From: Phenylobacterium parvum
GTDB lineage: Bacteria > Pseudomonadota > Alphaproteobacteria > Caulobacterales > Caulobacteraceae
Direction of reading: 5' to 3'
Assembly: GCF_003150835.1 (NCBI RefSeq)
Contig: NZ_CP029479.1
Span: forward strand, 1,364,001 to 1,428,000
Length of the DNA: 64,000 bases
The position numbers and the translations under genes are program-made. Shown piece after piece: positions 25,065 through 33,837 of the stretch (the stretch's first letter is position 1; the number at the start of each line of letters is the position of its first letter). The notes beneath the pieces were generated by a model that saw only the letters and a list, made by a program, of their open reading frames with translations, had not been told where the DNA came from and searched no databases.

Positions 25065-25484
25065 TCAGCTCCGGAATCCCTCCCAGAGCGCCTCCACCAG
25101 GGACAGGACCGCAGCCACGTCCCCCGCGGCGCCGGAGGCCAGGACCTTCAACCGCCGCGACGCAGGATCATGCACGACGTCGAGGCTCAGCCGGCCCGAA
25201 CCCGCCGGCCGCGCATGGAAGGCGCCGTTGACTGCGGCGGTCCAGCGCCGGGCGCCCTCGAGATCGACTTCGCCGAGGTCCACCGCCGCCATCACCGTCG
25301 GGCGCGACTCCGGCTCAGGCTCGACCCCGGCCAGGGCCGCAAGGTCGTCCGGCAGGATCCGGAACCCCTTGCCCACCCGGGCCGCCTTCAGCCGCCCGTC
25401 ACGGATGAACCGCAGGATCGTGCGCGGATGCAGCCGCAGCCGCCGCGCGGCCTCGGTCACGGTCAGGTAGTCCGGCCCGGTCAT
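25065..25484 (-). CDS. Excisionase-type helix-turn-helix protein
   Basis: Residues 5-50 (LTVTEAARRLRLHPRTILRFIRDGRL, then KGFRILPDDLAAL) form a MerR/excisionase-like winged helix. The remaining 85 residues (AVDLGEVDLEGARRWTAAVN to LVEALWEGF) form a small alpha/beta domain I do not recognise. The ATG overlaps the stop of the upstream phosphotransferase gene by four bases, so the two form an operon. Its role could be a regulator of that gene rather than phage excision. Confidence 0.8.
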   Translation of the reverse strand: MTGPDYLTVTEAARRLRLHPRTILRFIRDGRLKAARVGKGFRILPDDLAALAGVEPEPESRPTVMAAVDLGEVDLEGARRWTAAVNGAFHARPAGSGRLSLDVVHDPASRRLKVLASGAAGDVAAVLSLVEALWEGFRS

Positions 25485-26479
25485 GAAGCCCTCCCGAGAA
25501 TGGCCTGCACCTGAGGCGACTCCATGTCGGCCAGGAAGCCCGCCAGGGTGATCTTGGCCAGTTCGGTCATCATGGCCGGCGAGCCCATGGGCAGCCGACC
25601 GTCAGCGACCCGGGCGCCGAAGTCAGCGGGATCCAGGGCGGCGAGGTCGCCGGAGGGCGTCTCCGGCGGCGGCGTGACCATCAGCATCAACAGGCCATAG
25701 AAGAGGCGCGTCATCGGCTTCATCAGGGCCAGCCGGTCCCGCTCGTCCTGTCCCGCCGGACGCCCCAGCCAGCCCTCCAGCATGGCCCCCTCGGCGTTCG
25801 GGTCCCTCACCGTCTCATGGGTCAGGATGGCCAGGTCGACCATGGGATCCGTGGCGCAGGCCGTCTCCCAGTCCACCAGCCAGAAGCGGTTCCCGTCGTA
25901 CAGCAGGTTGCGCGGGTTGGGATCGCAGTGCGCGGCCACTGGGGCGGAGGCCGACCAGGGATAGGCGGCGCGTAGGCGCTGGAGGCCCGCGACAAACGGC
26001 GCCATCAGGCCCTCGGCGAAATGCTGCTTCCCCAGGACCAGTTCCATCAGGCCCGCCAGCCGCTCACCGAAGTTCACGGCATTGGAAAAGCTCGCCTCCG
26101 CCTGGAGGGTCCGGAACAGCCGGCCGAGCTCCCTGGCGACCGCCCTCGCCCCGCCCGGATGATCTGAGAGCGGTCGCTGGGCCACGAAGTCCATGACGAG
26201 GACTCCCGTCTCCGGCTCGCAGGCGTAAAGGGCGGGCGCGATCCCCGCCTTCGCCGCCGCGACGATGCAGGCGTGCTGGTCCGGGTTGCGCATCCGGTCC
26301 ACGGCAGGATCGGAGAGACGCAGGAGACGCTCCCCGCCCGGCGTTGTGAACCTGAGCGCCAAGGCGCCGGTGGCGCCGCCGGGGACGGGCGCCAGGCTTC
26401 CGGGCGCGCCATCGAACCGGACCAGCGCCGCCTCGACCCTGGCGCGCTGGACCTCAGGAAGCTTCAGGGAAATGTCCAC
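25481..26479 (-). CDS. Aminoglycoside/choline phosphotransferase-family kinase
   Basis: This protein of about 332 residues has the APH-fold catalytic loop AAHCDPNPRNLLYD, the metal motif FWLVDWETACATDPMVDLA and a lid helix region typical of choline kinase-like members. The start is uncertain: a GTG at 26479 gives VDISLKLPEVQ, whereas an ATG at 26596 would add 39 basic residues from the promoter region. The substrate is probably a small alcohol or amine; antibiotic resistance is not implied. It is coupled to the HTH gene. Confidence 0.78.
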   Translation of the reverse strand: MDISLKLPEVQRARVEAALVRFDGAPGSLAPVPGGATGALALRFTTPGGERLLRLSDPAVDRMRNPDQHACIVAAAKAGIAPALYACEPETGVLVMDFVAQRPLSDHPGGARAVARELGRLFRTLQAEASFSNAVNFGERLAGLMELVLGKQHFAEGLMAPFVAGLQRLRAAYPWSASAPVAAHCDPNPRNLLYDGNRFWLVDWETACATDPMVDLAILTHETVRDPNAEGAMLEGWLGRPAGQDERDRLALMKPMTRLFYGLLMLMVTPPPETPSGDLAALDPADFGARVADGRLPMGSPAMMTELAKITLAGFLADMESPQVQAILGRAS

Positions 26480-26644
26480 AATGTTCTCTAGTGTGCGGTG
26501 ATTGAGTCTAATTGATGCACTTTTGTGACTCCTTGGCGCGGTTAACGTCAAGGCGCCGCGTCGCCGCAGCATTTTCCGGCAGTCTTTCCTTGCCACGGCC
26601 GCGGGGGCGGCGAACCCTTACGGATCTGCACAAGGAGGCCGCCC

Positions 26645-27178
26645 GTGACCCACCTTCCCCCGTCCTATCGCTGGCTCGCCCGGCTGGACCCCCTGCCCCG
26701 CATGATCTCCGCCGCCCTGGCGGATTTCGGCCTCCGGGAGACCGCCGGCCCGGGAAACACGCCCCAGATCCTGCAATGGGCGCAGGAAACGGGCCTCGCG
26801 GACGCCTATCGGGCCGACTCCATTCCCTGGTGCGGCCTCTTCATGGCCCATGTGGCCCAGGTCGCCGGGCGGAATGTCCCGCCGTCGCCCCTCTGGGCGC
26901 TGAGCTGGGCCCGGTTCGGGATCGAGGGAGGCCAGCCCGAACTTGGCGACGTCCTAGTCTTCGTGCGCCAGGGCGGCGGACACGTAGGGCTATACATCGG
27001 CGAGGATTCCCGCTGCTATCATGTCCTTGGAGGCAATCAGGGCGACCGGGTCTGCATCACCCGCATAGCCAAGGAGCGCCTCTACGCCGTCCGCCAGCCA
27101 CCCTACGTGAACAAGCCCCGCTCCGCCGCGACCTACCTGCTCGCCGCCACCGGCGAGGTCTCCTCAAACGAAGCCTGA
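26645..27178 (+). CDS. TIGR02594-type NlpC/P60-like peptidase
   Basis: This 177-residue protein has the core SIPWCGLFMAHVAQVAG with the catalytic Cys, GDVLVFVRQGGGHVGLYIG with the catalytic His and HVLGGNQGDRVCI, as in TIGR02594 proteins of the CHAP/NlpC clan that cleave peptidoglycan peptides. The GTG start has a near-perfect AAGGAGG. No signal peptide is visible, which is common for phage-derived members. It lies four bases before the next gene. Confidence 0.83.
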   Translation: MTHLPPSYRWLARLDPLPRMISAALADFGLRETAGPGNTPQILQWAQETGLADAYRADSIPWCGLFMAHVAQVAGRNVPPSPLWALSWARFGIEGGQPELGDVLVFVRQGGGHVGLYIGEDSRCYHVLGGNQGDRVCITRIAKERLYAVRQPPYVNKPRSAATYLLAATGEVSSNEA

Positions 27179-27182
27179 TCCC

Positions 27183-28235
27183 ATGACCGACGCCGCCGCC
27201 GACGCCATCCCCGGATACGACCGCCCCGCCGTCGAGGCCTGGCTGGCGAAGACCTGCCCGGAACTCGCCGGTCCCTTCGACTGGGTCCGCCTGCCGGGCG
27301 GCCACTCCAACCTGACCTGGCGGCTGACGGACTCCCGGGGACGCCAGGCCGTCATCCGCCGCCCGCCCCTGGGCGAGCTGCTTCCCAAGGCCCACGACAT
27401 GGGCCGGGAGTTCCGGGTCCTGTCGGCCCTGAAGGACACCCCCGTCCCGACGCCGCGCCCCCTCGCCTACTGCGAGGACCCGTCCGTCACCGGGGCGCAC
27501 TTCTACGTGATGGATTTCCTCGACGGCCATCCCCTCTACACCGTGGACGATGTCCGGGAGTGGGCGCCCGAGGCGAAGCGGCGCGACCTCGCCTTCGCCT
27601 TCATCGACGCCCTGGCCCAGCTCCACGCCCTGGAGCCCGCCGCCGTAGGCCTGGGCGACCTGGGCAAGCCCGAGGGCTATGTGGAGCGCCAGATCAACGC
27701 CTGGGGCCGGTCCTGGGCGGCCTCCGTCGCACCCGCCGGCTTTGACGACCCCCGGGCCCATAAGGTCGAGGCCTTCCTGCGCGCACGCCTGCCCGGCCAG
27801 GTCCCGGCGCGGATCGTCCATGGCGACTTTGGCATCCACAACATCCTGGTGGGCCGCAGCGGCGGCCTGCTGGCGGTCATCGACTGGGAGATCGCCACCC
27901 TGGGCGACCCCCTCGCGGACCTCGCCTACGCCCTCAATCCCTGGCCCGATCCGTCGGACCCGGAACCCCCGGCCGAGACCGCGCCCCACGCCCAGCCCGG
28001 CTTTCCGACCCGGTCCGAGCTGGCGGAACGCTACGCCAGGGCGACCGGCGCCGACCTCTCCGGCCTGAACTATTACGTGGCCTTCAACCGCTGGAAGAGC
28101 GCCTGCATCGTCCACGGCGTCTACGCCCGCTACATGGAAGGCAAGAAGAGCACCGAGGGCGTCGACACCGAGGGCTTGAAGATGAGCGTCCTGCGCAGCC
28201 TCGAGCTTGCCGCCCGCGCGGCGGCGGCGGACTAG
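27183..28235 (+). CDS. ACAD10/11-type phosphotransferase family protein
   Basis: This 350-residue APH-fold protein has PGGHSNLTWRL (nucleotide-binding loop), VIRRPPLG with a conserved Lys-equivalent region, FYVMDFLDG, IVHGDFGIHNILV (catalytic loop) and VIDWEIATLGDPLADLA (metal motif). These match bacterial homologues of the kinase domain of ACAD10/11, which in that family phosphorylates 4-hydroxyacyl-CoA in hydroxy-acid catabolism. The substrate here is inference. It ends just before a dispersed repeat block. Confidence 0.87.
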   Translation: MTDAAADAIPGYDRPAVEAWLAKTCPELAGPFDWVRLPGGHSNLTWRLTDSRGRQAVIRRPPLGELLPKAHDMGREFRVLSALKDTPVPTPRPLAYCEDPSVTGAHFYVMDFLDGHPLYTVDDVREWAPEAKRRDLAFAFIDALAQLHALEPAAVGLGDLGKPEGYVERQINAWGRSWAASVAPAGFDDPRAHKVEAFLRARLPGQVPARIVHGDFGIHNILVGRSGGLLAVIDWEIATLGDPLADLAYALNPWPDPSDPEPPAETAPHAQPGFPTRSELAERYARATGADLSGLNYYVAFNRWKSACIVHGVYARYMEGKKSTEGVDTEGLKMSVLRSLELAARAAAAD

Positions 28236-28282
28236 TCGCAGCGGCGGGAGCCTCCCGCGCGCCTTCCCGCAGAACACCAATG

Positions 28283-28570
28283 GCTCCCCATCAGGGGGAG
28301 CTGTCGGCAAAGCCGACTGAGGGGGTCAACGGCGACTCAGGAGACCCCCTCCGTCGCGCTTCGCGCGCCACCTCCCCCTTGGGGGAGGAATCACAAAGCC
28401 ATTGCTCCCCCAAGGGGGAGCTCCCGGCGAAGCCGGGTGAGGGGGTCAATCCCCCTCGCAGTTGACCCCCTCCGGCCCGCTGCGCGGTCCACCTCCCCCT
28501 TGGGGGAGGAATTACTGAGCCATTGCTCCCCCAAGGGGGAGCTCCGGACGAAGTCCGGTGAGGGGGTCAA
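28283..28570. repeat. Dispersed structured intergenic repeat, block 1 (about 2.5 half-pairs)
   Basis: The block contains alternating half-elements bounded by GACCCCCTC or GAGGGGGTC. Each half has one variable stem (CCCGGC-GAA-GCCGGG; CCGGAC-GAA-GTCCGG; GTCGGC-AAA-GCCGAC) and one constant stem (CTCCCCCTTGGGGGAG). It fills the gap between two convergent genes. A bidirectional terminator or REP-type element is plausible. No ORF lies inside. Confidence 0.85.
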
Positions 28571-28604
28571 CGGCCTCGCCGGGCTGCCTTGAACGGGACG
28601 GCGC

Positions 28605-29795
28605 CTATTCCCCCGCCAGGCTGGCCTTGGCCGATTCCAGCCCCGAGACAGAATCCTGGATTATATAGGTCGCCCGGGGAACCGCGGCCTTGCCGGCCTC
28701 GTAGAGGGTGACCAGGGTCACGCTCCGGTCCTGGCGCCAGCCGATGCCCGGGAAGCCGATGACCGCGACATGCCAGCGGCCGTCGTACTGGGTCGCCACG
28801 ACATCCAGTTCATCCTCCGAGAAGGCCGGCATCACCTGGGTCTTCGGCGTCCTGCCAAACACCGGCAGTTCCCGCTGGTTGCGCTGCAGCTGCGCCCAGA
28901 CCTGGGCGACCAGGGGCTCGGTGGACTTCGGCGGCGGGTCGAGGTCGTAGCGCACGGGCGACGCCCGGCGCTGGTAGAGGGCGTCCTGCGCCTTGCTCCG
29001 GTTGAAGGCCGCGGCCAGGACCTGGGCCGTCGTCTCGAAGGCCCGGCAGTCACCCGGGCGCGCACACAGGCTCTCGGCAAGGTTCCGCTCTGCCTGAAAC
29101 TGGAGACCTACCTGGCAGGTGGGGCCCCAGCCGAGCCCGGTCCAGGGCGTCACCCGGATCGTGACCAGAGGCTTGCGCGCGGCATAGGCTTCACCCGGCG
29201 ACAGGTACGATTTCTGCAGGTGAACGAGGGCGGGAACGCCCCCTGCCCGCCCGACATGGGCCTGGGATGCGCCGCACAATTCCCCCTCCATCGCCGGTGA
29301 AGGGAGGATCGCGGCGGGGGCGCCCGGCGTCGCGCGCGCGAAGGCAAGGCTCTGGCAGGCGGCCGTGCCGGAAACGTGGCTGACCTCGAATATGTCCGTC
29401 CCCGGAAGGCGGCGCACCTCGACGGGCGCGCGGCCATCCGGAAGGTCCAGGGCGCGCCGGACCTGGGCCTGGACCGCCACCTGGGCCTCCGGCATGGAGG
29501 TCGGGGCGGCGGCGGGTGCGATCGCGACCAGGGAGTCCACTGCGGAGGTTCCCTCGGCTGACCAGCGGGCGTCGCCGAGACGTCGCGCCTGGGCGGCGAT
29601 CGCCTCGCAGGGGGCGAGCCCCGGGACCGGGACCTTCGCAGCCGCGGGCGCACGCGCCTTCGACCTTGGCGGGGACGCCGCCGATGCAAGAAACCCGATC
29701 GCAAGGCCCGCGGCCGCAACCAGAAGAAGTCTTCCCGTCCTGCTTGTCCTGATCACTCGGCGTCTCCCGGACTTGACCTCAACCCCTCCCGCCAC
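28605..29795 (-). CDS. Membrane-anchored or exported protein of unknown function
   Basis: This 396-residue protein has a basic N-terminus (SGRRRVIRTSRTGR) and one hydrophobic segment (LLLVAAAGLAIGFLAS) that could be an anchor or uncleaved signal. An alanine/proline linker leads to a mixed alpha/beta body. Four or more cysteines (LAPCEAIA, TAACQSL, PTCQVGL, CARPGDCRAF) suggest disulphides outside the cytoplasm. No family is recognised. It is divergent from the copper chaperone gene by 39 bases. Confidence 0.65.
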   Translation of the reverse strand: MAGGVEVKSGRRRVIRTSRTGRLLLVAAAGLAIGFLASAASPPRSKARAPAAAKVPVPGLAPCEAIAAQARRLGDARWSAEGTSAVDSLVAIAPAAAPTSMPEAQVAVQAQVRRALDLPDGRAPVEVRRLPGTDIFEVSHVSGTAACQSLAFARATPGAPAAILPSPAMEGELCGASQAHVGRAGGVPALVHLQKSYLSPGEAYAARKPLVTIRVTPWTGLGWGPTCQVGLQFQAERNLAESLCARPGDCRAFETTAQVLAAAFNRSKAQDALYQRRASPVRYDLDPPPKSTEPLVAQVWAQLQRNQRELPVFGRTPKTQVMPAFSEDELDVVATQYDGRWHVAVIGFPGIGWRQDRSVTLVTLYEAGKAAVPRATYIIQDSVSGLESAKASLAGE

Positions 29796-29834
29796 CTACC
29801 CCTGCCGACGCCTTGGGGGCAACCGGAGTTCGAC

Positions 29835-30317
29835 ATGCGCAGCCTGCTTCTCGCCACCGCCGTGGCCCTCACCGCCGCCGGCGCGGCCTTCGCCCACGAC
29901 TATGCCGCTGGCGACCTGCGGATCGCCCACCCCTGGACCCGCCCGACCTCCGCGGGTGCGCCGGCTGCTGCGGGCTATCTGGACATCACCAATACCGGGC
30001 GCAGCGCCGATCGCCTGGTGTCGGCCTCGACGCCCCACGCCGCCCGGGTGGAAATCCACCAGTCCTCGATGGAGGGCGGGATGATGCGGATGAAGGCCCT
30101 GCCCGCGGGGGTGGAGATTCCGGCCGGCGGGGTCGTCAAGCTGGCGCCGGGCGGCCTGCACCTCATGCTGTTCGGCCCCACGGCCGCCGTGAAAGAGGGC
30201 GACCGCATCCCCCTCACCCTCACCTTTGCGAAGGCTGGCAAGGTCAAGGTCGAACTCGCGGCGGAATCCCGGCCTGCGGCCAAGCCCGCCGCCATGCCCG
30301 AAGGCCACCGGCACTAG
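29835..30317 (+). CDS. PCu(A)C periplasmic copper chaperone
   Basis: This 160-residue protein has a signal peptide (ATAVALTAAGAAFA-H). The copper-binding set fits the PCu(A)C pattern H-M-x10-M-x21-H-x-M: VEIHQSSMEGGMMRMKAL and GGLHLMLFG. AHPWTRPTSAGAPAAAGYLDI is the family start. These proteins deliver Cu(I) to the cytochrome oxidase CuA or CuB site. The C-terminal tail ends GHRH and may add metal affinity. Confidence 0.92.
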   Translation: MRSLLLATAVALTAAGAAFAHDYAAGDLRIAHPWTRPTSAGAPAAAGYLDITNTGRSADRLVSASTPHAARVEIHQSSMEGGMMRMKALPAGVEIPAGGVVKLAPGGLHLMLFGPTAAVKEGDRIPLTLTFAKAGKVKVELAAESRPAAKPAAMPEGHRH

Positions 30318-30372
30318 GTCCATCAGTTGGGTCCTGTTCCGGCGAACCGGTTCCCAGGGATCGGAACAGGAT

Positions 30373-30861
30373 CTAGCCGGCAGCCAGGGCCGACTGGATG
30401 TCCGCCTCTAGGGCTTCGGGCGCCACGGTCGGGGCATAGCGTTTCAGCACCGTCCCATCCCGCCCGATCAGGAACTTGGTGAAGTTCCACTTCACCCCCC
30501 GGGTGCCCAGCAGGCCCGGGCGGCTCTCGGTGAGCCAGCGGAACAGGGGCTCGGCGCGCGGGCCGTTCACGTCGACCCGGGCGAGCACCGGGAAGGTGAC
30601 GTCGTAGGTCAGGCTGCAGAAGCTGGCGATCTCTTCCGCGTCCCCAGGCTCCTGGTTGGCGAACTGGTTGCAGGGAAACCCCAGCACCACCAGTCCCTGG
30701 TCACGATGACGCCGCCACAGGTCCTCAAGCCCGGCGTACTGGGGCGTAAAGCCGCACTTCGAGGCGGTGTTCACCACCAGCACGACCTGGCCGGCATAGG
30801 CCGAAAGGGCGTGATCGCTCCCGTCAGCCGCCTTGACGGTGAAGTCCTGGACCGCCGTCAT
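30373..30861 (-). CDS. Glutathione peroxidase-family thiol peroxidase
   Basis: This 162-residue protein has NTASKCGFTPQYAGLEDLW with the peroxidatic Cys (not selenocysteine), LGFPCNQFANQEPG with the active-site Gln, and VKWNFTKFLIGRDG with the Trp and Asn. All catalytic positions of the family are present. Bacterial members usually reduce peroxides with thioredoxin. It lies 11 bases downstream of the DUF1508 gene on the same strand. Confidence 0.93.
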   Translation of the reverse strand: MTAVQDFTVKAADGSDHALSAYAGQVVLVVNTASKCGFTPQYAGLEDLWRRHRDQGLVVLGFPCNQFANQEPGDAEEIASFCSLTYDVTFPVLARVDVNGPRAEPLFRWLTESRPGLLGTRGVKWNFTKFLIGRDGTVLKRYAPTVAPEALEADIQSALAAG

Positions 30862-30872
30862 GGGACCCGGCC

Positions 30873-31049
30873 TCAGGCGTTGTCCTCGACGGGCGCTTCG
30901 GGGCCGTTCTTCTTGATCGAGTCGATGGCGTTCTGGGCGCTGGCCTTGGAGGTGTAGCCCTCGGTCGAGAACATGACCTCGTTGTTGTAGCTGAAGCGCA
31001 CGCGGAACTCGCCCGCCTTGTCCTTGTAGATTTCGAACTTGTGAGCCAT
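30873..31049 (-). CDS. DUF1508 (YegP-like) small protein
   Basis: This 58-residue protein is too short for the usual ORF cutoff. It reads MAHKFEIYKDKAGEFRVRF, then GYTSKASAQNAIDSIKKNGP and ends EDNA. The EIYKDKxGEFRxR and AxxxIxSIKKN pattern defines DUF1508. The function is unknown, although family members are often stress-associated. It is upstream of the glutathione peroxidase gene and divergent from mazG, so an oxidative stress link is possible. Confidence 0.88.
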   Translation of the reverse strand: MAHKFEIYKDKAGEFRVRFSYNNEVMFSTEGYTSKASAQNAIDSIKKNGPEAPVEDNA

Positions 31050-31149
31050 CGGCTGTCTCCGGGATGAAGGGTTATCGTCTCTCCCTTTTTTCCCGCCGCC
31101 CCTGCAAGGTCAAGGTCAGCCCGCCAGATCGCCCCCGGAGTCGCACGCA

Positions 31150-31956
31150 ATGTCCCAGTCCCCCGCCCCGATCGGACAGCTCCTCGCCATCATGGCCCGC
31201 CTGCGGGACCCGCAGGACGGCTGCGCCTGGGACCTGGAGCAGACCTTCGCCACCATCGCCCCCTACACCGTGGAGGAAGCCTACGAGGTGGCCGACGCGA
31301 TCCAGCGCGGCGACCTCGCCGACCTTCGGGACGAGCTCGGCGACCTTCTCTTCCAGGTCGTCTTCCATTCCCGCATGGCTGAGGAGGCGGGGGCCTTCGC
31401 CTTCGACGATGTCGCCCAGGCCATCATCGACAAGATGATCCGCCGCCATCCGCACATCTTCGGCGATGCCGGGCAACGGACCAGCGGCGAACAGGTGCAG
31501 GCCTGGGAAGAGGTCAAGGCCGCCGAACGCGCCGCCAAGGCGCCCCGCGCCGGCCTGCTGGACGACATCCCCGCCGCCCTTCCCGGCCTGACCCGGGCGG
31601 TCAAGCTGTCGAAGCGCGCCGCCGGCGTGGGTTTTGTCTGGCCGGACACCGGGGCCGTCCTCGACAAGCTGGAGGAGGAACTGACCGAGTTTCGGGCCGA
31701 GGTGGCCACCGGCGACCGGACGGCCCTGCGCGAGGAGCTGGGCGACGTCCTCTTCGTCATGGCCAATCTGGCCCGGGACCTGGATATCGACCCCGAAGAC
31801 GCCCTGCGCGAGGCCAACGCCAAGTTCCTCCGCCGCTTCCGCCACATCGAGGCCCGCCTCGCCGAGGACGGCCGGACGCCGCACGACTCCGACCTCTCGG
31901 AAATGGACGCGCTCTGGAACGAAGCCCGCGCCCAGGACAAGACCCGCCCCCGCTGA
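31150..31956 (+). CDS. mazG: Nucleoside triphosphate pyrophosphohydrolase
   Basis: This 268-residue two-domain MazG has LMARLRDPQDGCAWDLEQTF, a first EExxE motif region (YTVEEAYEVADAI, LRDELGDLLFQVVFHSRMA), then GVGFVWPDTGAVLDKLEEEL and a second LREELGDVLFVMANLAR. It hydrolyses NTPs to NMP and PPi, clearing damaged nucleotides and in some bacteria lowering ppGpp. The TGA stop is the first three bases of a dispersed repeat (TGACCCCCTC). Confidence 0.95.
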   Translation: MSQSPAPIGQLLAIMARLRDPQDGCAWDLEQTFATIAPYTVEEAYEVADAIQRGDLADLRDELGDLLFQVVFHSRMAEEAGAFAFDDVAQAIIDKMIRRHPHIFGDAGQRTSGEQVQAWEEVKAAERAAKAPRAGLLDDIPAALPGLTRAVKLSKRAAGVGFVWPDTGAVLDKLEEELTEFRAEVATGDRTALREELGDVLFVMANLARDLDIDPEDALREANAKFLRRFRHIEARLAEDGRTPHDSDLSEMDALWNEARAQDKTRPR

Positions 31957-32180
31957 CCCCCTCACCCGCCTCCGGCGGGAGCTCCCCCTTGGGGGAGCAG
32001 TTGGCTCTCAAATTCCTCCCCCCAGGGGGAGGTGGCGCGCGCAGCGCGGCGGAGGGGGTCAACGGCGGGGGGATTGACCCCCTCAGTCAGCTTCGCTGAC
32101 AGCTCCCCCTTGGGGGAGCAATTGCTGAGTCATTCCTCCCCCCAGGGGGAGGTGGACCGCGCAGCGGGCCGGAGGGGGTC
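31954..32180. repeat. Dispersed structured intergenic repeat, block 2
   Basis: Two units lie between the convergent mazG and hflX genes. Variable stems are CCCGCC-TCC-GGCGGG and GTCAGC-TTC-GCTGAC; constant stems are CTCCCCCTTGGGGGAG and CCTCCCCCCAGGGGGAGG; outer boundaries are GACCCCCTC and GAGGGGGTC. The block begins at the mazG stop codon. Confidence 0.85.
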
Positions 32181-32229
32181 GACGGCGCTTCAGCCGCGCC
32201 CTCACCCACACCAGCCGGAAAGGCGCAGG

Positions 32230-33543
32230 TCAGGCCAGGACGCCAACGCCAGGGAAGAGGCGTTCCAGCTGGCCCTGGGCCTGGTCGGAGAGGCTCACGG
32301 CGAGGGAGACCGAGCCATCCTCGGCCTCGCGCCGCTCCAGCACCCGCCCGTGGCGGTAGAGCCAGGCGACCAGGTCGCCCTGCCCCGCTGCGGCGTGGAT
32401 CACCACCGGCGGCGCCTCGTCGATGAGACCGGCGATACGCGCCAGCAGGGCCTCGCAGCCCTCCCCCGAAACCGCCGAGACCAGGACGGCGGCCGGACGG
32501 GCGAGGACGGCGTCAGTGCGCCGCTCCTGGCGGGCCTCGGGATCCAGACGGTCGGCCTTGTTCCAGACCTCGATGACACGCCGCTCCGCCATCTCGACGC
32601 CCAGGCGCTGCAGCACCTCGCGGACGTCCGCCGCCTCAGCGTCGCTGTCGGCACTGGCGATGTCCCGGACGTGCAGGATGACGTCGGCCTCCTTGACCTC
32701 CTCCAGGGTCGCCCGGAAGGCCTCCACCAGCTCGTGCGGCAGGTCCGAGATGAAGCCCACCGTGTCCGACAGGACGACGGGTCGGCCACCTGGCAGGCGC
32801 AGGGTGCGCAAGGTGGGATCCAGGGTGGCGAAGAGCATGTCCCTGGCCTCGACCCCCGCGGAGGTCAGCCGGTTGAAGAGGGTCGACTTGCCCGCATTGG
32901 TGTAGCCCACCAGGGCCACCGAGGGCGCCGGGGCCCTCTGACGGGCGGCGCGCTGCAGGGTCCGCGTGCGCCGGACCTCGTCCAGCTCGCGTTTGAGCCG
33001 GCCGATCCGGTCGGCGATGAGCCGGCGGTCGGTCTCGATCTGCGTCTCGCCGGGGCCGCCCATGACGCCGAAGCCGCCGCGCTGGCGCTCAAGGTGGGTC
33101 CAGGTTCGGACCAGGCGCGAGCGCTCGTAGGACAGTCGCGCCAGCTCGACCTGCAGTCGGCCCTCGCGGGTGCGGGCCCGCCGGGCGAAGATCTCGAGGA
33201 TCAGGCCGGTCCGGTCGATCACCTTGACCTTCCAGGCCTTCTCCAGGTTGCGCTGCTGGACGGGCGTTAGGCTGTCATCGACCACGACGACATCGGCCTC
33301 CACCGCCTCGCAGAGGGCGGCGATCTCCTCGACCTTGCCCGAGCCGAACAGGGTGGCCGGCGTCAGGCGCCGCAGGTTGACGATCACCCCTTCGCGGATC
33401 TCAAGGTCGAGGGCGCGCGCAAGGCCCTCGGCCTCCTCGAGCCGGGCGGCGGGACTGCGTCCCTGGCCGCGTCCCTCACGTTCGGGATGGATGACCAGGG
33501 CGCCCTGGACGGGCGCCTCGCGACTGATGCGGCGACTGGTCAA
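32230..33543 (-). CDS. hflX: GTPase HflX
   Basis: This 437-residue protein has the N-terminal HflX domain ([37 protein letters not shown]) and the GTPase domain with G1 [16 protein letters not shown]3 [20 protein letters not shown] and G4 WNKADRLD. HflX is a ribosome-associated GTPase that rescues stalled or heat-damaged ribosomes. Its ATG overlaps the hfq stop by four bases, the standard hfq-hflX arrangement. Confidence 0.96.
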   Translation of the reverse strand: MTSRRISREAPVQGALVIHPEREGRGQGRSPAARLEEAEGLARALDLEIREGVIVNLRRLTPATLFGSGKVEEIAALCEAVEADVVVVDDSLTPVQQRNLEKAWKVKVIDRTGLILEIFARRARTREGRLQVELARLSYERSRLVRTWTHLERQRGGFGVMGGPGETQIETDRRLIADRIGRLKRELDEVRRTRTLQRAARQRAPAPSVALVGYTNAGKSTLFNRLTSAGVEARDMLFATLDPTLRTLRLPGGRPVVLSDTVGFISDLPHELVEAFRATLEEVKEADVILHVRDIASADSDAEAADVREVLQRLGVEMAERRVIEVWNKADRLDPEARQERRTDAVLARPAAVLVSAVSGEGCEALLARIAGLIDEAPPVVIHAAAGQGDLVAWLYRHGRVLERREAEDGSVSLAVSLSDQAQGQLERLFPGVGVLA

Positions 33544-33788
33544 TCAGCGTCGTCTTCGTCCGGCTCATAGAGCTGGACTGGCTGGGCGGGCATGATGGTC
33601 GAGATGGCGTGCTTGTAGACCAGCTGCGACTGGCCGTCCCGGCGCAGCAGGACGCAGAAGTTGTCGAACCAGCTCACGACGCCCTGCAGCTTGACGCCGT
33701 TGACGAGGAAGATGGTCAGCGGCGTCTTGGTCTTGCGGACGCTGTTGAGGAAGGTGTCCTGCAGGTTCTGCTTCTTGTCGCCGGACAT
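33540..33788 (-). CDS. hfq: RNA chaperone Hfq
   Basis: This 82-residue protein has Sm1 ([40 protein letters not shown]) and Sm2 ([11 protein letters not shown]), with the proximal-face residues conserved. The ATG at 33788 fits the family; upstream in-frame codons are unconserved. It binds small RNAs and mRNAs as a hexamer. An acidic tail (YEPDEDDAD) ends the chain. It is coupled to hflX. Confidence 0.97.
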   Translation of the reverse strand: MSGDKKQNLQDTFLNSVRKTKTPLTIFLVNGVKLQGVVSWFDNFCVLLRRDGQSQLVYKHAISTIMPAQPVQLYEPDEDDAD

Positions 33789-33837
33789 GGCTTTTCGCTC
33801 TCTTGTGTTGGGCGGGGCCTGTCCCCGCCGTCGGCCG

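Noticed and set aside
25481..26479. Aminoglycoside resistance gene
   Set aside because: The fold is shared by many choline or hydroxyacyl kinases, and nothing here points to an antibiotic substrate.
28283..28570. CRISPR array
   Set aside because: The repeats are palindromic composite units without regular unique spacers, recur in several gaps and have no cas genes.
30824..31150. 108-residue ORF between glutathione peroxidase and mazG
   Set aside because: It is out of frame with the clear DUF1508 protein at 30873-31049 and is arginine/serine-rich shadow sequence.
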